Under the pieces are notes generated by a model. That model saw only the letters and a program-made list of their open reading frames with translations. It did no database searches and had not been told where the DNA came from. From contig OY726572.1 in NCBI GenBank assembly GCA_963383645.1, positions 26,480,792 through 26,544,791 on the forward strand: a stretch of DNA of 64,000 nucleotides, given 5' to 3'. This DNA comes from Muscardinus avellanarius. Lineage: Eukaryota > Chordata > Mammalia > Rodentia > Gliridae. Shown here one piece after another: positions 25,801 to 40,677 of this stretch; position 1 is the first letter of the stretch, and each line of letters starts with the position of its first letter. A program made the position numbers and the translations under genes.

Positions 25801-28084
25801 TTTTAAAGGTACTAGGATTGAACCAGGGTCATTCTGCCTCTGAATTACATCTCCAGACCTTTTCATTTCTATTTTGAAACAGGATCTCCCTAAGGTGCTT
25901 AGGATCTTGCTGAGTTGCCGTGCACTGGCTCTGAACCTGTGACCCAAGTACTAGGATTGCAGGCTGGCACCACCACACTTGGCTAGTGACTTTTTATTTT
26001 ATTTAATTAATTTATTAATTTATATATTTTGCAGTACTGGGGATGGAACCCAGGGGCATTCTACCTCTCAGCTATACCCTTAGCCCTATTTTTTATTTTT
26101 TATTTTGAAACAGGGTCTTACTGAGCTGCAAAGGGCCTCACAAAGTAGCTGAGGCTGTGTGTGAACCACGATCCTCCTGTCGGTCTCAGCCTCCCAAGTG
26201 CTAGGATTATAAGCATGCGCCACCACGCCTGGATTAAAAAGCATGCATCTTTAAATTCTGTGTGTGTGTGTGGGGGGGGTACTAGGGGTGGAATGCAGGG
26301 GCATTCTACATCTGAGCTATACTCCCAGCCCTATATTTTATTTTTGAAATAGGGTCTCATTGAGTTGTACAGGGCCTTACCAAGTGTGATTTTTAGATAA
26401 AATAAAAAATTATAACTTTCCAAGCATGGTGGTGCATGCTTGCTTGTAATCCCAGGTCTTGGGAGGCTAAGACAGGAGGATCACAGGTTCACAGCCAGCC
26501 TCAGCTACTTAGTGAGGCCCTCTGCAATTTAGTGAGACTCTGTTTCAAAATGAAGAATAAAAAGTAGGGCTGGGCGTGTAATTTGGAGGTAGAATTCTCC
26601 TGGGTTCCATCCTTATTACCGAAAAAAAAAAGATAACTTGTTATATGTTATGTACCTATGCTTATGTACTTATCATACGTAGCAGCCACATTTGTGTATT
26701 GTGTTTCTGTAAATTTACACTGTGAATGAACTGAAATAATTTGAATTTGAAGTCATAGTAGTTTTATGTACAATCAGTCTTACATAAATTATACTTACCA
26801 TATTTTGGTGATAACTAGTCAAAGATATTAGATTTGGTGTAATGTGTTGTAAGCCTTGCTGTAGAATAGTTTTCTAAAATTGTTATATTTTCTGTACCTT
26901 ACTCTAAATTCTGCTTAAGGTATGTTCATTAGTATAGCTTTTAATTAACAATCTTGCTTTCTGAAGCTTGTGGTTTACTTCAAAATTTTGTTCACTAAAA
27001 GTTATAAATATGAGTGGGGCATGGTCGTTCATGCCTGTAATCCTAATACTGGGAGACTGAAATAAGATCACAGATTTGTAGCCACCATCAGCAATTTAGC
27101 ACTGCCCTCAGTATCTTAGGGAGATCTTGTTTTTGATTTTGTTTTTTTGATACTACTCGGGGTGGAACCCAGGGACTTTGTACCACGCCCGGCTGGGAGA
27201 CCTTGTTTTAAAATAAAAAGTAAAATAGCTGGGCTGGGAGTATATTTCCGAGGTGGAATGGCCTTTGGTTCAATCCCCAGTACATAAAACAGTACAGTGA
27301 GTTTAGCTTGGAGGTAGTATGGCCCCCTGGATTCAAACCCAGCACACACACGGAAACTTGTAAATATGTTGAATAGATATTTTCTTTCCATCAATAAATG
27401 TTAACTGGGAAATTTTCATTAAATAAACACTGATTTAATTATTATAAATTTCTCTCTGCAGCACTTTAAGGATTTAATTCGTTTGCGACGGACAGCAGAA
27501 TGGTCCCGTTCCAATTTGGACACAGAAGTTACAACAACAAAAGAAAGTCCAGAGATAGAACCTTTGCCATTTACTCTTGCCCATGAACGTTGTATCTCAG
27601 TAGTCCAAAAACTTGTTTTGTTTCTCCTTTCCATGGATTTTACATGTCATGCAGATCTCTTATTATTTGTCTGTAAGGTAAGTAAACTACTATGCATAAT
27701 TGAAAGGCATAAACTTAAACAGCAAGAAAAGATCTTGTGAAAGATGCAGTTTTTAGTTGATTTTGGTTCATAAAAATAAAAGTTCTTGGGCTTATTTTTT
27801 GTAGTTATTTAAGTATTTTAATTGTGCTTGAAGATAAATCCCCCCTCCTCTTATTACTAAGGAAACCTGATAAAAATTTTAAACTATTTAAAAATCTAGG
27901 TTTTGCCGGGCGTGGTGGCGCACACTTGTAATCCCCGCGCTTGGGAGGCAGAGACAGGAGGATTGCACAGGTTCGAAGCCAGCCATGCCCGCGCTGGCTT
28001 AGGAGACCAAAAAAAAAAAAAAGTAAAAATAGGTCTGGGAGTGTAGCCCGGAGGTAGAAGGGCTTCCAGGAACCCCAGTACCAC

Positions 28085-28117
<33 letters not shown>

Positions 28118-31100
28118 CTAGGTTTTGTACCATGGGTAATCTGAGTATGTGTATTTCCAACTTATCTTTCTTATATTAAAATAGGAAATATACCAGTAAG
28201 TGTCAAATGATTTTGAGGGAAAGATTTTTAAAACCATAATAGCCTTATTATAGCATATTCACTATTCCTAGAAGTTATTCTTAACTAACCTATCAGAATT
28301 TAAATCCAGATTTCTCATTTGACCCACAAAATTATATTCTTTGTTTAGCTGTGGTTGGCACAAGCCAGTATTCCCAGCTGTTTGGGAGCCTAAGGCAGGA
28401 GGATCTCAAGATCAAGGCCAACCTGGCCAATTTAGCAAGACCCTGTCTCTAAATTAAATTAAAAAGAAAAGATGCTGAGGATGTAGCTCAGTGGTAGTGT
28501 ACTTGCATATCATGTATCAAGTCCTATGTTAATTCCCAGTACTGCTAGAAAACAACGGTAAAAACCTAAAAAAGATGACATTCTTTTTCCACTTCATCTA
28601 AAGCAGTTATATTGATACCAGAATCATGCATTATTATTATATATTGTTAATCCATTGCCAAAGTATTGACAAATTTTTATTACATTTTGAAAAAAAATTA
28701 ATTTCTTAAGTATATTATTTTATAAAACTTTACAGGTACTTGCACGCATTGCAAATGCCACGAGACCAACCATTCATCTTTGTGAGATTGTGAATGAACC
28801 ACAACTGGAAAGACTGCTGTTACTTTTGGTTGGAACTGACTTCAATAGAGGAGATATATCTTGGGGTGGTGCTTGGGCTCAGTATTCTTTGACTTGTATG
28901 CTGCAGGATATTTTAGCAGGTTTGTCAGGTTTTATTATTTCCAGAATTAGCTTGTTTTTGCTTTACTAAGTAATCTTTAAAGAAAATTGTTATGTCCTAA
29001 AAGCATGCATAGTTTTTAGTGTTAGTGCAGTAGTTACTATTTAAAATTATTTTTGTATTTAATTATGTTGACAGTTATGATAAATATGTTTAGAGAGGAG
29101 TTAGTTTGTCAAAGTGCATAGATACAGAAACTTGTCTGCTTTATTAGTGACAGTCCCGTCCTGCTTATTAGTTACTCTGCTCTAAGTTCCTCCCTCTGTA
29201 AAATAAGGATACTAAAAATACCTTCCTTGTATGCTTGTTTTGATGAATAAGTAAGTTAGTATATGTAGTAGCTCACTGTACATATTATATGCCCTGTGTT
29301 TTCTCCTGCTAGTTTTTTACTTTTGTCATTTGAAGATAGTGCAGTAGTCTTAGGATTCTTTATGTAGAGGGGACCCATTTGTCTCAGACTCTTCTATTTT
29401 ATGACGAATGCAATTCTATCATTCTGTAAACTAGAGCATATAGCTTAATATGCTTTAGAAGGCTGTGTATAAAATATTAAAGTGGTTAGAATTATCTCCT
29501 GAAATGCAGGAGAACTGTTGGCTCCAGTAGCTGCAGAAGCCATGGAAGAAGGAGCTGTGGGGGATGATGTTGGGGCAACAGCTGGTGACTCGGACGACTC
29601 TCTTCAGCAGTCTTCAGTCCAGTTGCTGGAAACGATCGATGAGCCCTTGGCACATGATATAAGTGGTAAATTTGAAACTTAGGTGTTACTTAAAATATTA
29701 AATGAAAACATGTTTTAAAATAAAGAATGTGGGTTAAGTATAAAATTGATATTTATGTTTTTCTATTAGATGTTTTAACTTTATAAATTTCAAACACCAC
29801 TCATTCAATATATATATAATGATTTTGTTTTGTTCATATTGTAACAATTGCCATATACTGTATTATTATATTTTATTTTATTGTAATAAATTTTATTATA
29901 GAATTAATATAATACACTATGTATTATTATTCTATATTTATTATAACTATTACTTTATTCTAGAACTAATATGACACAGTTATATAATATTACAAATATA
30001 TCATTAGTATAATGTTCATTATTAATATTAATATTCCAGTAGTGTGATTAATAGTTAAATACATTTTATATTTATTTATTATGCTATATATTTTCTACAG
30101 TGAATGTAATTATTATATAATTATATATCTTAAATATACTTTGCCTTGGTTGTCTGAATGAAAGCTCATTAGAACAGAGTATTTCTATCTCTTAATATCT
30201 TAATTATTTTGATATAGCCTAATTCATATATTTGGAAGAAAATACAATATCAGAAACATACAAAGATAGGCAATCGTGAAAATAAGGATTAATAAATACT
30301 GATTATTTTAATAGTGCAGTGTATGCAATGCTACTCAACTAAAGCTAATACAGTGATTTTTTTCTCTCTTAAGGAATTAAAAATCATATTGTTGATTTTG
30401 TGTTGTGAAATGTTATATTGCATATTGATTGTTAGCTGCTAAGTAAAAATGAGGAATTTTTTAAAATTAGTAGGCGCATATATGTAACATGTAAAAATAG
30501 TTTTACTCAGGTGAAAACAGTGTCATTTTAAAAGTTTCATGTTAGCCGGGCGTGGTGGCACAAGCTTGTAATCCGCGCACTTGGGAGGCTGAGACAGGAG
30601 GATTGCACAGGTTGGAAGCCAGCCTCAGCTACTGAGTGAGGCTCTCAGCAACTTAGTGAGACCCTGTTTCCAAATAAAGTATAAAATGGGTCTGGGAGTG
30701 TAGCCTGGAATTAGAAAGCCTCTGGGTTCCATCCCCAGTACCACAAAATAAATAAATAAATAAAAATAATAAAAATAAAAGTTTCATGTTAAGTATTCTA
30801 CTAATAAAATTATTTTCAATTATCTGAAGGTACTCCTCCTCTCTCCTCTTTGGAAAAGGATAAAGAAATTGACCTTGAGTTACTTCAAGATTTAATGGAA
30901 GTTGACATTGATCCTTTAGATATTGATTTGGAAAAGGATCCTCTTGCAGCCAAGGTTTTTAAGGTATGCCCTATTAGTATATTCTTTGCAAGCCTGGCCT
31001 GGTAGTGCACGCTTGTAATCCCAGTATTTGCGAGGCTGAAATAGGAGGATTGTGTTCTCGGCCAACCACAATTACTTAGATCCTGTTTCAAAATAAAACA

Positions 31101-34100
31101 TAAAAATAGGCCTTGGAAGCCCTGTGTGGTGGTGCATGCTTGTAATTCCAGCATTCAGGAGGTAAAGACCTGAGGACAAGTCCGTCTGTGGTTGATGGAT
31201 AGACTCAGCTACTTAGGAAGGGCCTTCGCAACTCAGTGAGACCACGTTTCAAAAATAAAAAGACTAGCCGGGCGTGGTGGCACACACTTGTAATCCCAAC
31301 ATTTGGGAGGCTGAGACTGGAGGATCGCAGTTTGCAGACAGCCTCAGCTACTTAGTGAGGCCCTCCTTCAAAATAAAGAATGAAAAACAGGGCAGGAGGT
31401 GTAGCTCGGAGGTAGAATTTCCCTGGGTTCCATCCCTAGACCCGGGGGAGAAAAATAGACTGAAAAGTGGGACCAGGTGTGTAGCTTGGAGGTAGAATGC
31501 CCCTGGGTTCCACCCTTAGTACCTAAAAAAAAGAAAATAGGGCTGGGTGTAGCTCAGAGGTAGAATGCTCCTGAGTTTATTCTTCAGTATGACCAAAAAA
31601 AAAAAAAAAAAAAAAAAATATTCTTTGCAGTTATAGTATTTTATCTTATTCTTTAGTAATTCCTTAAAAGAAAAAAATAAACATATTTAACATATTTATT
31701 ATTAAATGCAGCCCTTCAGTTATTATGGGTACTATAATAGTTAAAAAAATATCACTGGTATATTGTAATGAAAACATACCTCTTATCAATATGACTATTA
31801 ATAATCATAAAAGAACCACTAATAAGCATACAGAAATTTATTTATGGATTATTAATATTTCAGACAGCCATGTAAAACTCATTCAAACTGAGCTTATTGC
31901 AGATTCTTGTTGTTAGATTCCATGTTTTCTAAAAACGATACCTTTTCTCTCATAGTACATATTCCCTTTAGATACTTTAGAGTACTTTCCTCTTGGTACA
32001 TTAGATTTTATTAAGGCCTGGCATGGTGGCAAATGCTTGTAATCCTAGCATTTGTGAGGCTGAGACAGGAGGATCATGGTTCACAGCTAGCCTCAGCAAC
32101 TTAGTGAGGACTTGGCAACTCAGCGAGGCCCTGTTTCAAAATAAAGAATAAAAAGTAGGGTGGAGGTGTAGCTCGGAGGTAGAATGCCCCTGGATTTCAT
32201 CCCCAGTGCTGCAAAAAGGAAAAAAAAAAAAGATTTTATTAAGCATGGTAGATTTCTCTCAAATTGTAATTTTAAATGGTCATTTTAGGTTTTGGCTGAA
32301 AATAAAGGGACTGTTATTGAATCATTTTAAATCATTAAAATTGTAAGTGGGGTGGGGAATATGAAGGATGGGAAGGATTTTTATTGTGTAGTTCTTTGAG
32401 GCTTCTAGTACTGTAATTGTATATCACTCAGGAAAGAGGAAAATCAACACAATTTCTTTTCCATTCTTTTAAGCCAATAAGCAGTACATGGTATGATTAC
32501 TGGGGTGCAGATTATGGGACCTACAATTACAATCCTTACATCGGAGGTCTGGGAATTCCTGTTGCAAAGCCACCAGCAAACACAGAAAAGAATGGATCAC
32601 AGACAGTTAGTGTTTCAGTGTCTCAGGGTAAGTGCATGTGAATATTTTGAGCCATATGCTATTCTTAAAACATATACTAAAGTTATGTATGTATTTTACC
32701 CCTTCAGAAACCGAGCCTGGATATATGCCACTAAGGTTTAGTATTATGATTGTGATGTCATTCAGAGCTGTTTCGCTGTCAGTAGTTAAGGAAGAGCTTC
32801 CATTCAGTGAGAGTCCATCTTTTGTTTTATTATTTTCAAAATAATATTTAGCCAAAGCTATTTGTGGATTGTGTTTGATTGGCCATATTTTTAATTGTGA
32901 TTTCTTTTGTTTGATTTCTCATCTTTAATATTTTTATATATATATATAATATTTTTATATATAAACAAAACCACACTATTTCATTTTATCAGCCATATAA
33001 GAATATAACACTTACATTTTTTTCCAGTACTGAGGATGGAACCCACAGATATTCTACCCCTGAACAGCACCCCCAACCGTATTCTTTATTTTGGAACAGG
33101 TTTTCACTGAGTTGCAAAGGGCCTCACTAAGTAGCTGAAGCTGTCCACGAACCATGATCATCCTGTCTCAGCCTCCCAAATGCTGGGATTACAAGCATGT
33201 GCCACCATGCCTGGCTAACATTTAAATTTGTAATAAACTACTTTAAAAGCATCAGGCACAGCTGGGCGTGGTGCCACATGCTTGTAATCCCAGCACTTGG
33301 GAGGCTGAGGCAGGAGGATCACACAGGCTCAGAGCCAGCCTCAGCTACTTAGTGAGGCTCTCAGCAACTTAGTGAGGCCCTCTTTCCAAATAAAATATAA
33401 AATAAGTCTGGGAGTATATCCTGCAGGTAGAAAGCCCCTGGGTTCCATCCCCAGAACTGCCCAACAAAGGAAAAGAAAGAAACTGGCACAGTGCAGAGGA
33501 TGTTTGTTATCCTTAACAATTTGATAATGTATTGCTAATCCAATGTTATTTTTATTTTGTTTTCCTTTCCTTTCCTTTCTTTTCTTTTCTTTTTGTGAGT
33601 CTGAGGATGGAACCCAGGGACATTTGTATACCCCCTGTCCTACTTTTTATTCTTTATTTTGAAATATGGTCTCTCTAAGTTGCAGAGGGCCTCACTAAGT
33701 AGCTGAGGCTGCCCATGAACCCCAGTCCTCTGCTCTCAGCCTCCTAAATGCTGGGATGACAAGCGAGCACCACCACACCCGGCTCACTTTCCTTTGTTTT
33801 ATGATGCTTGGCATTCTTCTATACAACCACAACAGAAACCATATTTCATTATGTCAGGAAATTAATATTGTTAATATCTGACATTGAGATGCCATTTGGG
33901 TTTTAACAACTCTGCTAATTCCCTTTGTGTACAAGGATTCAAAGAAAATTGTGCATTGCGTTTAGTTGTGAATTCACTTTTGTTCAGTCTGCAACAGTTC
34001 TCTGAGTTAGATTTCATAACCTTGATACTTTTCTAGATAACAGGCCAGTTATTTTGTATAATGGTCCTCATTTCAGTTGTATGGTATTTCTGTCTTGGTA

Positions 34101-35480
34101 GGAATAGCACAGAAATAATGGTTAGTTTTTCTCATTGCATTCTATTAGATGGCCCATGATTTTCTTTTCTCACATTACTGATAATATTGTTTAATTACTT
34201 GTTTAAGGCGTTTTCTGCTGGGCTTTTTCATGGTCAAATTTTACTTTTTTTTCCTTTTTAAAAAGTTAATTTTAGGGTGGAGAAGAAAAGTGCTACTTGG
34301 AAACGTTATAAACATCTAATTTCTCACTGAGCTTCCCTTCCTCCCTCAATCTTTCCTTCCCTCTTGATTGAACCTGGGGACATTCTGTCTCTGAAGTGAC
34401 TCCCTAGCCATTTTTATTTTTAAAAACAAGATCTTTCTAAGTTACTGTTTGGTAGCCTAGAATTTATGCTCCTCTTGTCTCAGTCTCCCAAGTACTGGGA
34501 TTATATAGGCATGCTCCATCATTACTGTCACGCATGAGTACATGTGTGTGTGTGCGTGATTGTGTGCGTGCTTGCGTGTATGTTTGTGTTATACTGGGGA
34601 TTGAACCCAGAGTGTTCTACCCTAGCTCTATTTTATATTTATTTTGAAACAGAGTCTCATTAAGTTTACATTGATATATTTGATGGTAATATAACTATGC
34701 AGAATTTAGTTTCTCTCCCATTTCATATTTGTACTTTTTTTCAAAATGAACTTGGCTCTTATCCTTCATGTATTTCTTTCCATTATCATTATTTGATCCA
34801 CTTTTTTTCTTTTTCTTTTTCTTTTTCTTTTTTTTTTTTTTTTTTTGCTTTTTAACCAATTCCTTTCTCCCTTCCTTTTTTCTTTACCAAAAGGGTGCTG
34901 AACCACACTGAGCTATATCCCCAGTACTTTTATTTTTTATTTTGACACGGGGTTTCAGTAGGTTGCTAAATCTGGCCTTAAACTTGCCATCCTGCCTCAG
35001 CCTCCCATCACCCACAGCTCACCCCTTGTTTCTGACCCTGACTCTTTAAAAAAATTTTTTTTTAAATCTTGAAACAGAGCCTCATTAAATTGCTGAGGCT
35101 TATCTCAAACCTATGATTCTCCTGTCTCAGCATCCCAAGTACTGGGGTTACAGGCATGTACCACTGTGCCCAATCCTCATGAGTATTGTACTGTAGGAGG
35201 TAGGACATGAGTATTAATATTAATCAAAATGTTTCTTTTCCTTCTTAATTTTTGTAGCCTTAGATGCTCGCCTAGAAGTTGGGCTTGAACAGCAAGCAGA
35301 ACTTATGTTGAAAATGATGTCTACTCTAGAAGCCGACTCCATTTTACAAGCACTAACAAATACATCTCCTACATGTAAGTAAAATAATCCTGCTTAGATA
35401 TTGCAGTGAATAAATTGTATTTTGAGGTGCATTCTTCAATGGCAGATTTTAGAATTCCTTGTCTGTTATGAAATCTGAGG

Positions 35481-35529
<49 letters not shown>

Positions 35530-38500
35530 GTAATTTCTCCCCCTCTAAGTTAGTAGTAAGTTGAAATTAGCAAAAGGAATGGAATTTGCATGTCAGATAC
35601 CTCTATGTAATACTCTAACTTTAGTCCAAATATCTAGATCAAGATTTTATTATTGTGTTTTTGTGAGGCTAATGAAATTCTTTTTTTTTTTCTTTTTTTT
35701 TTTTTTTTGGTGGTACTGGGGTTCCAGGAAGCTCTTCTACCTTCGGGCTCCACTCCCAGACCTATTTTATACTTTTTTAATTTTGGAAACAGGGTCTCTT
35801 AAGCCAGTGTTGCTGGCTTCGAACCTGTGCAATCCTCCTGTCTCCACCTCCCAAGCGCGGGGATTACAAGCGTGCACCACCACGCCTGGCTAAGGCTAAT
35901 GAAAGTTTTACAGTAGCCTTTGCAGCAATACTTGCATTATAAGTTTATGATTAAATAGGTTTTTTTTGTGTGTTTGTGATATCAGGGATTAAGCTCAGGA
36001 GCATTTTATCTCCAAGTTATACCCTCAGCCATCTTTATATTTTGTTTTTGAAATAGGGTCTTGTTAGATTGCCGAGTCTCCTTAGATTTCGGCAAGCTGT
36101 CTTTTAAACTTAAATTTTCCTGTGTCAGCATCCCAAGTACTGGGATTACAGGCATAGGGTACCACACCTTGCCAAAGTGGATTTTTAAATAGTAATATAA
36201 CTGTTATACTTAAAGACTAGTATGGTAAAGGTAGGATGATACTCAAATGGGCCTGCTATCTTTATCTGATAAATTGTGAGGATCAATTACCTAATTATCT
36301 ATAGAAAAGATGTTTTTTTTTTTTTCATAAAGGACCCATAGTAAATGTTTTAGAATTTGTTTGCCATATGGTATCTGTTAAAACTACTGAACCTCTGACT
36401 TTGTAGCAGCCACAGATGACTAATAGCCATGGTTTCATTACAGAAACAGGGAGGCTACCAGATTTGGCCCTTGGTGACCTTAATGTACATTTGTTATATG
36501 TGCAAGTTTTTTCATATCAGGAAGTACAGTTAAGACATCACCTGTTTCTCAAAGATAAAGAGCTGTGCTGTGGAAAGGACATGGTTTTATTAGGCCTATA
36601 AAGCAGTGCCTTCTCCAGGGCTAAGGGAGTAGAGGGCTACAAATAGTAGATAGAATCTAGGACAGCTACATTTGCTCACAACCCATTTCAACAGAGAAAT
36701 TTTGGGTTTGGGTTCTTCCTTTGTATCTTTTCAGTTTGCAAGCTGCATTTATTTCTTTCCTTAGATGGTTTGGAAAAAAAGAAAGACAACCTAGCGTCTT
36801 TTCTACTGATAACATATCTTATTTCCCATGTAATGTGGGAATTCCTTTTGTAGGGTCTCGCTCCTGCTTTTCCGCAGACAGTTCAGTTCAATCCCAGAGA
36901 GCCAATTTCGTTGTTAGACATTGCTTCTTTAAAACAATTGTGACATATGCTTGTAATCCCAGTACTCGAGTGGCTGAGACAGGAGGCAGGTTCAGTATCC
37001 AGCCTCAGCTATTTGGTGAGAGACCTTGTTTCAAAAATAAAGGATAAAAAATAGGCTTGGGAGAGTAGCTCAGAGGTAGAATGCTCCTGGGTTCAATCCC
37101 GAATACCATGAAAAAAAAATTAAGATATTTATTAGAAGATTATTTGCGGTCTCGGTGCAGCAGCATACACCTGAAATTTCAGTACTTGGGAGGCTGAGAC
37201 AGGAGGATTACAAGTGCATGGAATTTAGTGAGACCCTGTTTCAAAGCAAAATATAAAAAGGATTGAGAATGTCGCTCTGTGGTAGAAGGCTCCTGGGTTC
37301 AATTCCTAGTACCACCAGAAAAAAAAAAATCTTAAATATTCTTTTGACTATATTCCTGTAGACCATTGTATCTCTTTTTATTATAATAATATTCTAAATA
37401 TATGGTAAACCTCTCTTTCTGTTCCTATATTTTTCTGCTTTTCATGGAATATTCTTACTTAAGTAGTTTGGTGTATTGGGATCTCCTGGTGAAGGTCTCT
37501 AATCCCTGCTACTTGGGAGGCAGAGGATTGTTGGAAAACTGCCGGGGTGACTCTAATGTGCTCCCAATGTTAAGAGTCAATGGACCAAATAATCTAGGTT
37601 ATTCTAAAACTACCCTGTCAATAATTAGTCAAGATTCTCTTTTTTTTCCTCTTTCTCAGGGAAAAATTGCTAAAGAGTAAGTTCTTTTCCTTTGTTTTCT
37701 GAGTTCAGTGAATTTGGAAGCTTCTCTTCTCTGGTGACTTGTTTTTTTTTAGTTGTTACTATTGTTATAAAAGGGGTTTCAAATAATAAAATGCAGCTTG
37801 AACCATTCTACAGAATTTGAGTTTTAAAAAATTATTTGTACCTATGTGTATATATAAGCAATCAGTTACTAAATCTCTTGAATTGTTGTGTATAAAATCA
37901 TATTGTTTGATTTTCAGTATCACAGTCTCCCACTGGAACAGATGACTCACTTCTAGGGGGTTTACAAGCAGCAAACCAGTCCAGCCAGCTTATTATACAG
38001 TTGTCTTCTGTCCCAATGTTAAATGTCTGTTTCAACAAACTTTTTTCCATGCTTCAAGTCCATCATGTTCAGGTACGATTATAGAAGAAAATTATGTATT
38101 TTGATATATTGCAGGTAGCCCATGAAAAGATGAAATTAAGTGGGAGGCTTGTTTATAACCCAAGAGAGATGATTTCATTATTCTACTGAACTGGGGAATT
38201 AGTAGAAATTATATATGGTGTCAAAATGCGCACGTGACACACATTTTCGTTGGTATATTTTAGTTCACAATCCTTTCATAATCAAAGTTCCTCAGTGATG
38301 GGCCATTTTTAATTGTCATGATTTTAAGCTTTAGTACTTCAGTTCCAACAATGTATTATATAATAACCTATGATGTAGACTTGAGATGTATCAGGTGTGG
38401 TGGCACATTTCTATAATACCATGACGTGGCAGGCTGAGAAAGGAGTAGGGTAGATTTGATGCCCCAGCAAATTAACTAGGGTCTCAGCAAGTTAGAGCCA

Positions 38501-38901
38501 AATAAAAAAATAAAAAGGCCTGGGGTCATAGCTCTGAGGTAGAAAGCTCCTTTGTTCAAGTCTCAGTATCACAAAAAGGAAATAAAAATACTTCATTTTT
38601 AGTTTTAATTTATTTTCTTAAAATTTTTATTGGTGCATTGTATTTACACATAATGACCTATTTTAATTTAGAAAAGCATTTATATGCCAGGCATGGTGGC
38701 ACACGCTTATTATCCCCGCGCTTGGGAAGCGGAGACAGGAGGATCGCGCAGGTTCGAAGCCAGCCTCACTGGCTTAAGAGACCCTGTTTCCAGATAAAAT
38801 ATTAAAACATAGGTCTGGGAGTGCAGCCTGGAGGTAGAATGGTTCCATCCCCGGTACCACCAAAGGGGGAAAAAAAAAGAAGATAAAGAAAATAAAAGCA
38901 T

Positions 38902-38940
<39 letters not shown>

Positions 38941-39164
38941 TGGCACTGGGTATGGAACCCAGGGGCCTTCTACCTCTGGGCTACAACCCCAGACCTATTT
39001 TATATTTTATTTGGAAACAGGGTCTCTTAAGCCAGCTGAGGCTGGCTTCAAACCTGCGGTATCCTCCTGTCTCGGCCTCCCAAGCGTGGGGATTACAAGC
39101 TTGCACCACCATGCCCAGCTTAGAAAAGCATTTATATGAGGTGAATTATACATTTTAATTCTTT

Positions 39165-39197
<33 letters not shown>

Positions 39198-40622
39198 GTG
39201 GTGCTGGGGATGAAAACCAGGGGGGTGTTCTACCTCAGAACTACACTCTCAGCCCTGTTTTTTGTGTTTTATTTTGCAACAGAGTCTCACTGAGTTGCAG
39301 AGGTCCTCACTAAGTAACTGAGGCTGTCTGTGAACCTCGATCCTCGAGACTCAGCTTCCCAAATGCCGGGATTACAAGTGTGAGCCACTGCACCAGACTT
39401 TGTTTTCTTCTTCAACCTGTGTGGTACTGGGGATTAAACCCAGGGGTCTTCTACCTCTGAGCCTCACCCCCAGCCCTAGTTTTTAGTTTGAAACAGGACT
39501 TAACTAAGTTGCACAGGGCCTCACTAAGTTGCTGAGACTGGCTACAAATTTGAGATCCTTCTGTCTCAGTCTCCCAAATACTGAAATTATAAATATGTGC
39601 CACCACACTCTGCTAATTCAGCTAAATTTTGTTTGTTGTAAAATTGTTAAAATGTGCTTATTTGTCAACTGAATTGAAGGAACTAGAGGAAGTATCTAAT
39701 TAAAAATTTTTTTCTTATGATGAGGTTTTTTTTTTTTTTTGTGGTACTGAGGGTGGAACCCAGGGACCCTCTACCTCTGGGCTACAACCCCAGACCTATT
39801 TTATATTTTATTTGGAGATAGCGTCTCTTAAGCCAGCTGAGGCTGGCTTCAAACCTGCACGATCCTCCTTAGCCTACCAAGTGTGGGGATTACAAGCGTG
39901 CATCACCACGCCCGGCTTTATGATGAGATTTTAAACATCATTGTTATTCAAATGTATTTCATAATATAATAAGTACACTTTTTTCTGTTACATTTCATTC
40001 TTTTTTAGTTGGAGTCACTTCTCCAATTGTGGCTCACATTGAGCCTGAATTCTAGTTCATCTGGAAACAAAGAGAATGGAGCAGACATTTTTTTATATAA
40101 TGCTAACAGAATACCTGTCATTTCGCTGAATCAAGGTAAGACTTATTAGCAGGAAAAGCATTAATACAGTATAAATAAAAAGTACTAAGTGGTGCTTATT
40201 AGGTTAAAACATCCTCAGTAGTATTAGGACTATAATGTTTCAGTGGAAAAAAATCCTTTTTTTTCCTTTGGTACTGGGGATGGAACCTAAGGGTATTCTA
40301 CCTCCCAGCTACACCCCCAGCCCTATTTTTTATTCTTTATTTTGAAACCAGGTCTCACAGAGCTGCAAAGGGCCTCACTAAGTAGAAGTAGCTGAGGCTG
40401 TCTGCGAACTGCGATCCTCCGGTCTCAGCCTCCCCAATGCTGGGATTAGAAGTGTACGCCACCACGCCCGGGTCATAAACATCTTTAAAAAAAAAAAAAT
40501 GTACTTGTTAATTATGAGAAAAGAGACTAGAAGACTCATTATCTGATTAGTGTATGCTTGTTTACAACTAAAATTTATGGGTTTTTTTAAGTTTTACATT
40601 GTATTTCTTTTACTCCTTACAT

Positions 40623-40677
<55 letters not shown>

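Larger units (their letters stand above)
28546..30529. other. Two-kilobase SINE-free stretch around exons 14 and 15
   Basis: No SINE is visible for about 2 kb apart from the exons. 29780-30130 is very AT-rich (TATTATTATATTTTATTTTA-type) low-complexity DNA. Confidence 0.75.

Noticed and set aside
37402..37680. 92-residue open frame upstream of exon 19
   Set aside because: It partly overlaps a worn SINE left half (CTGCTACTTGGGAGGCAGAG) and does not join in phase with neighbouring exons.
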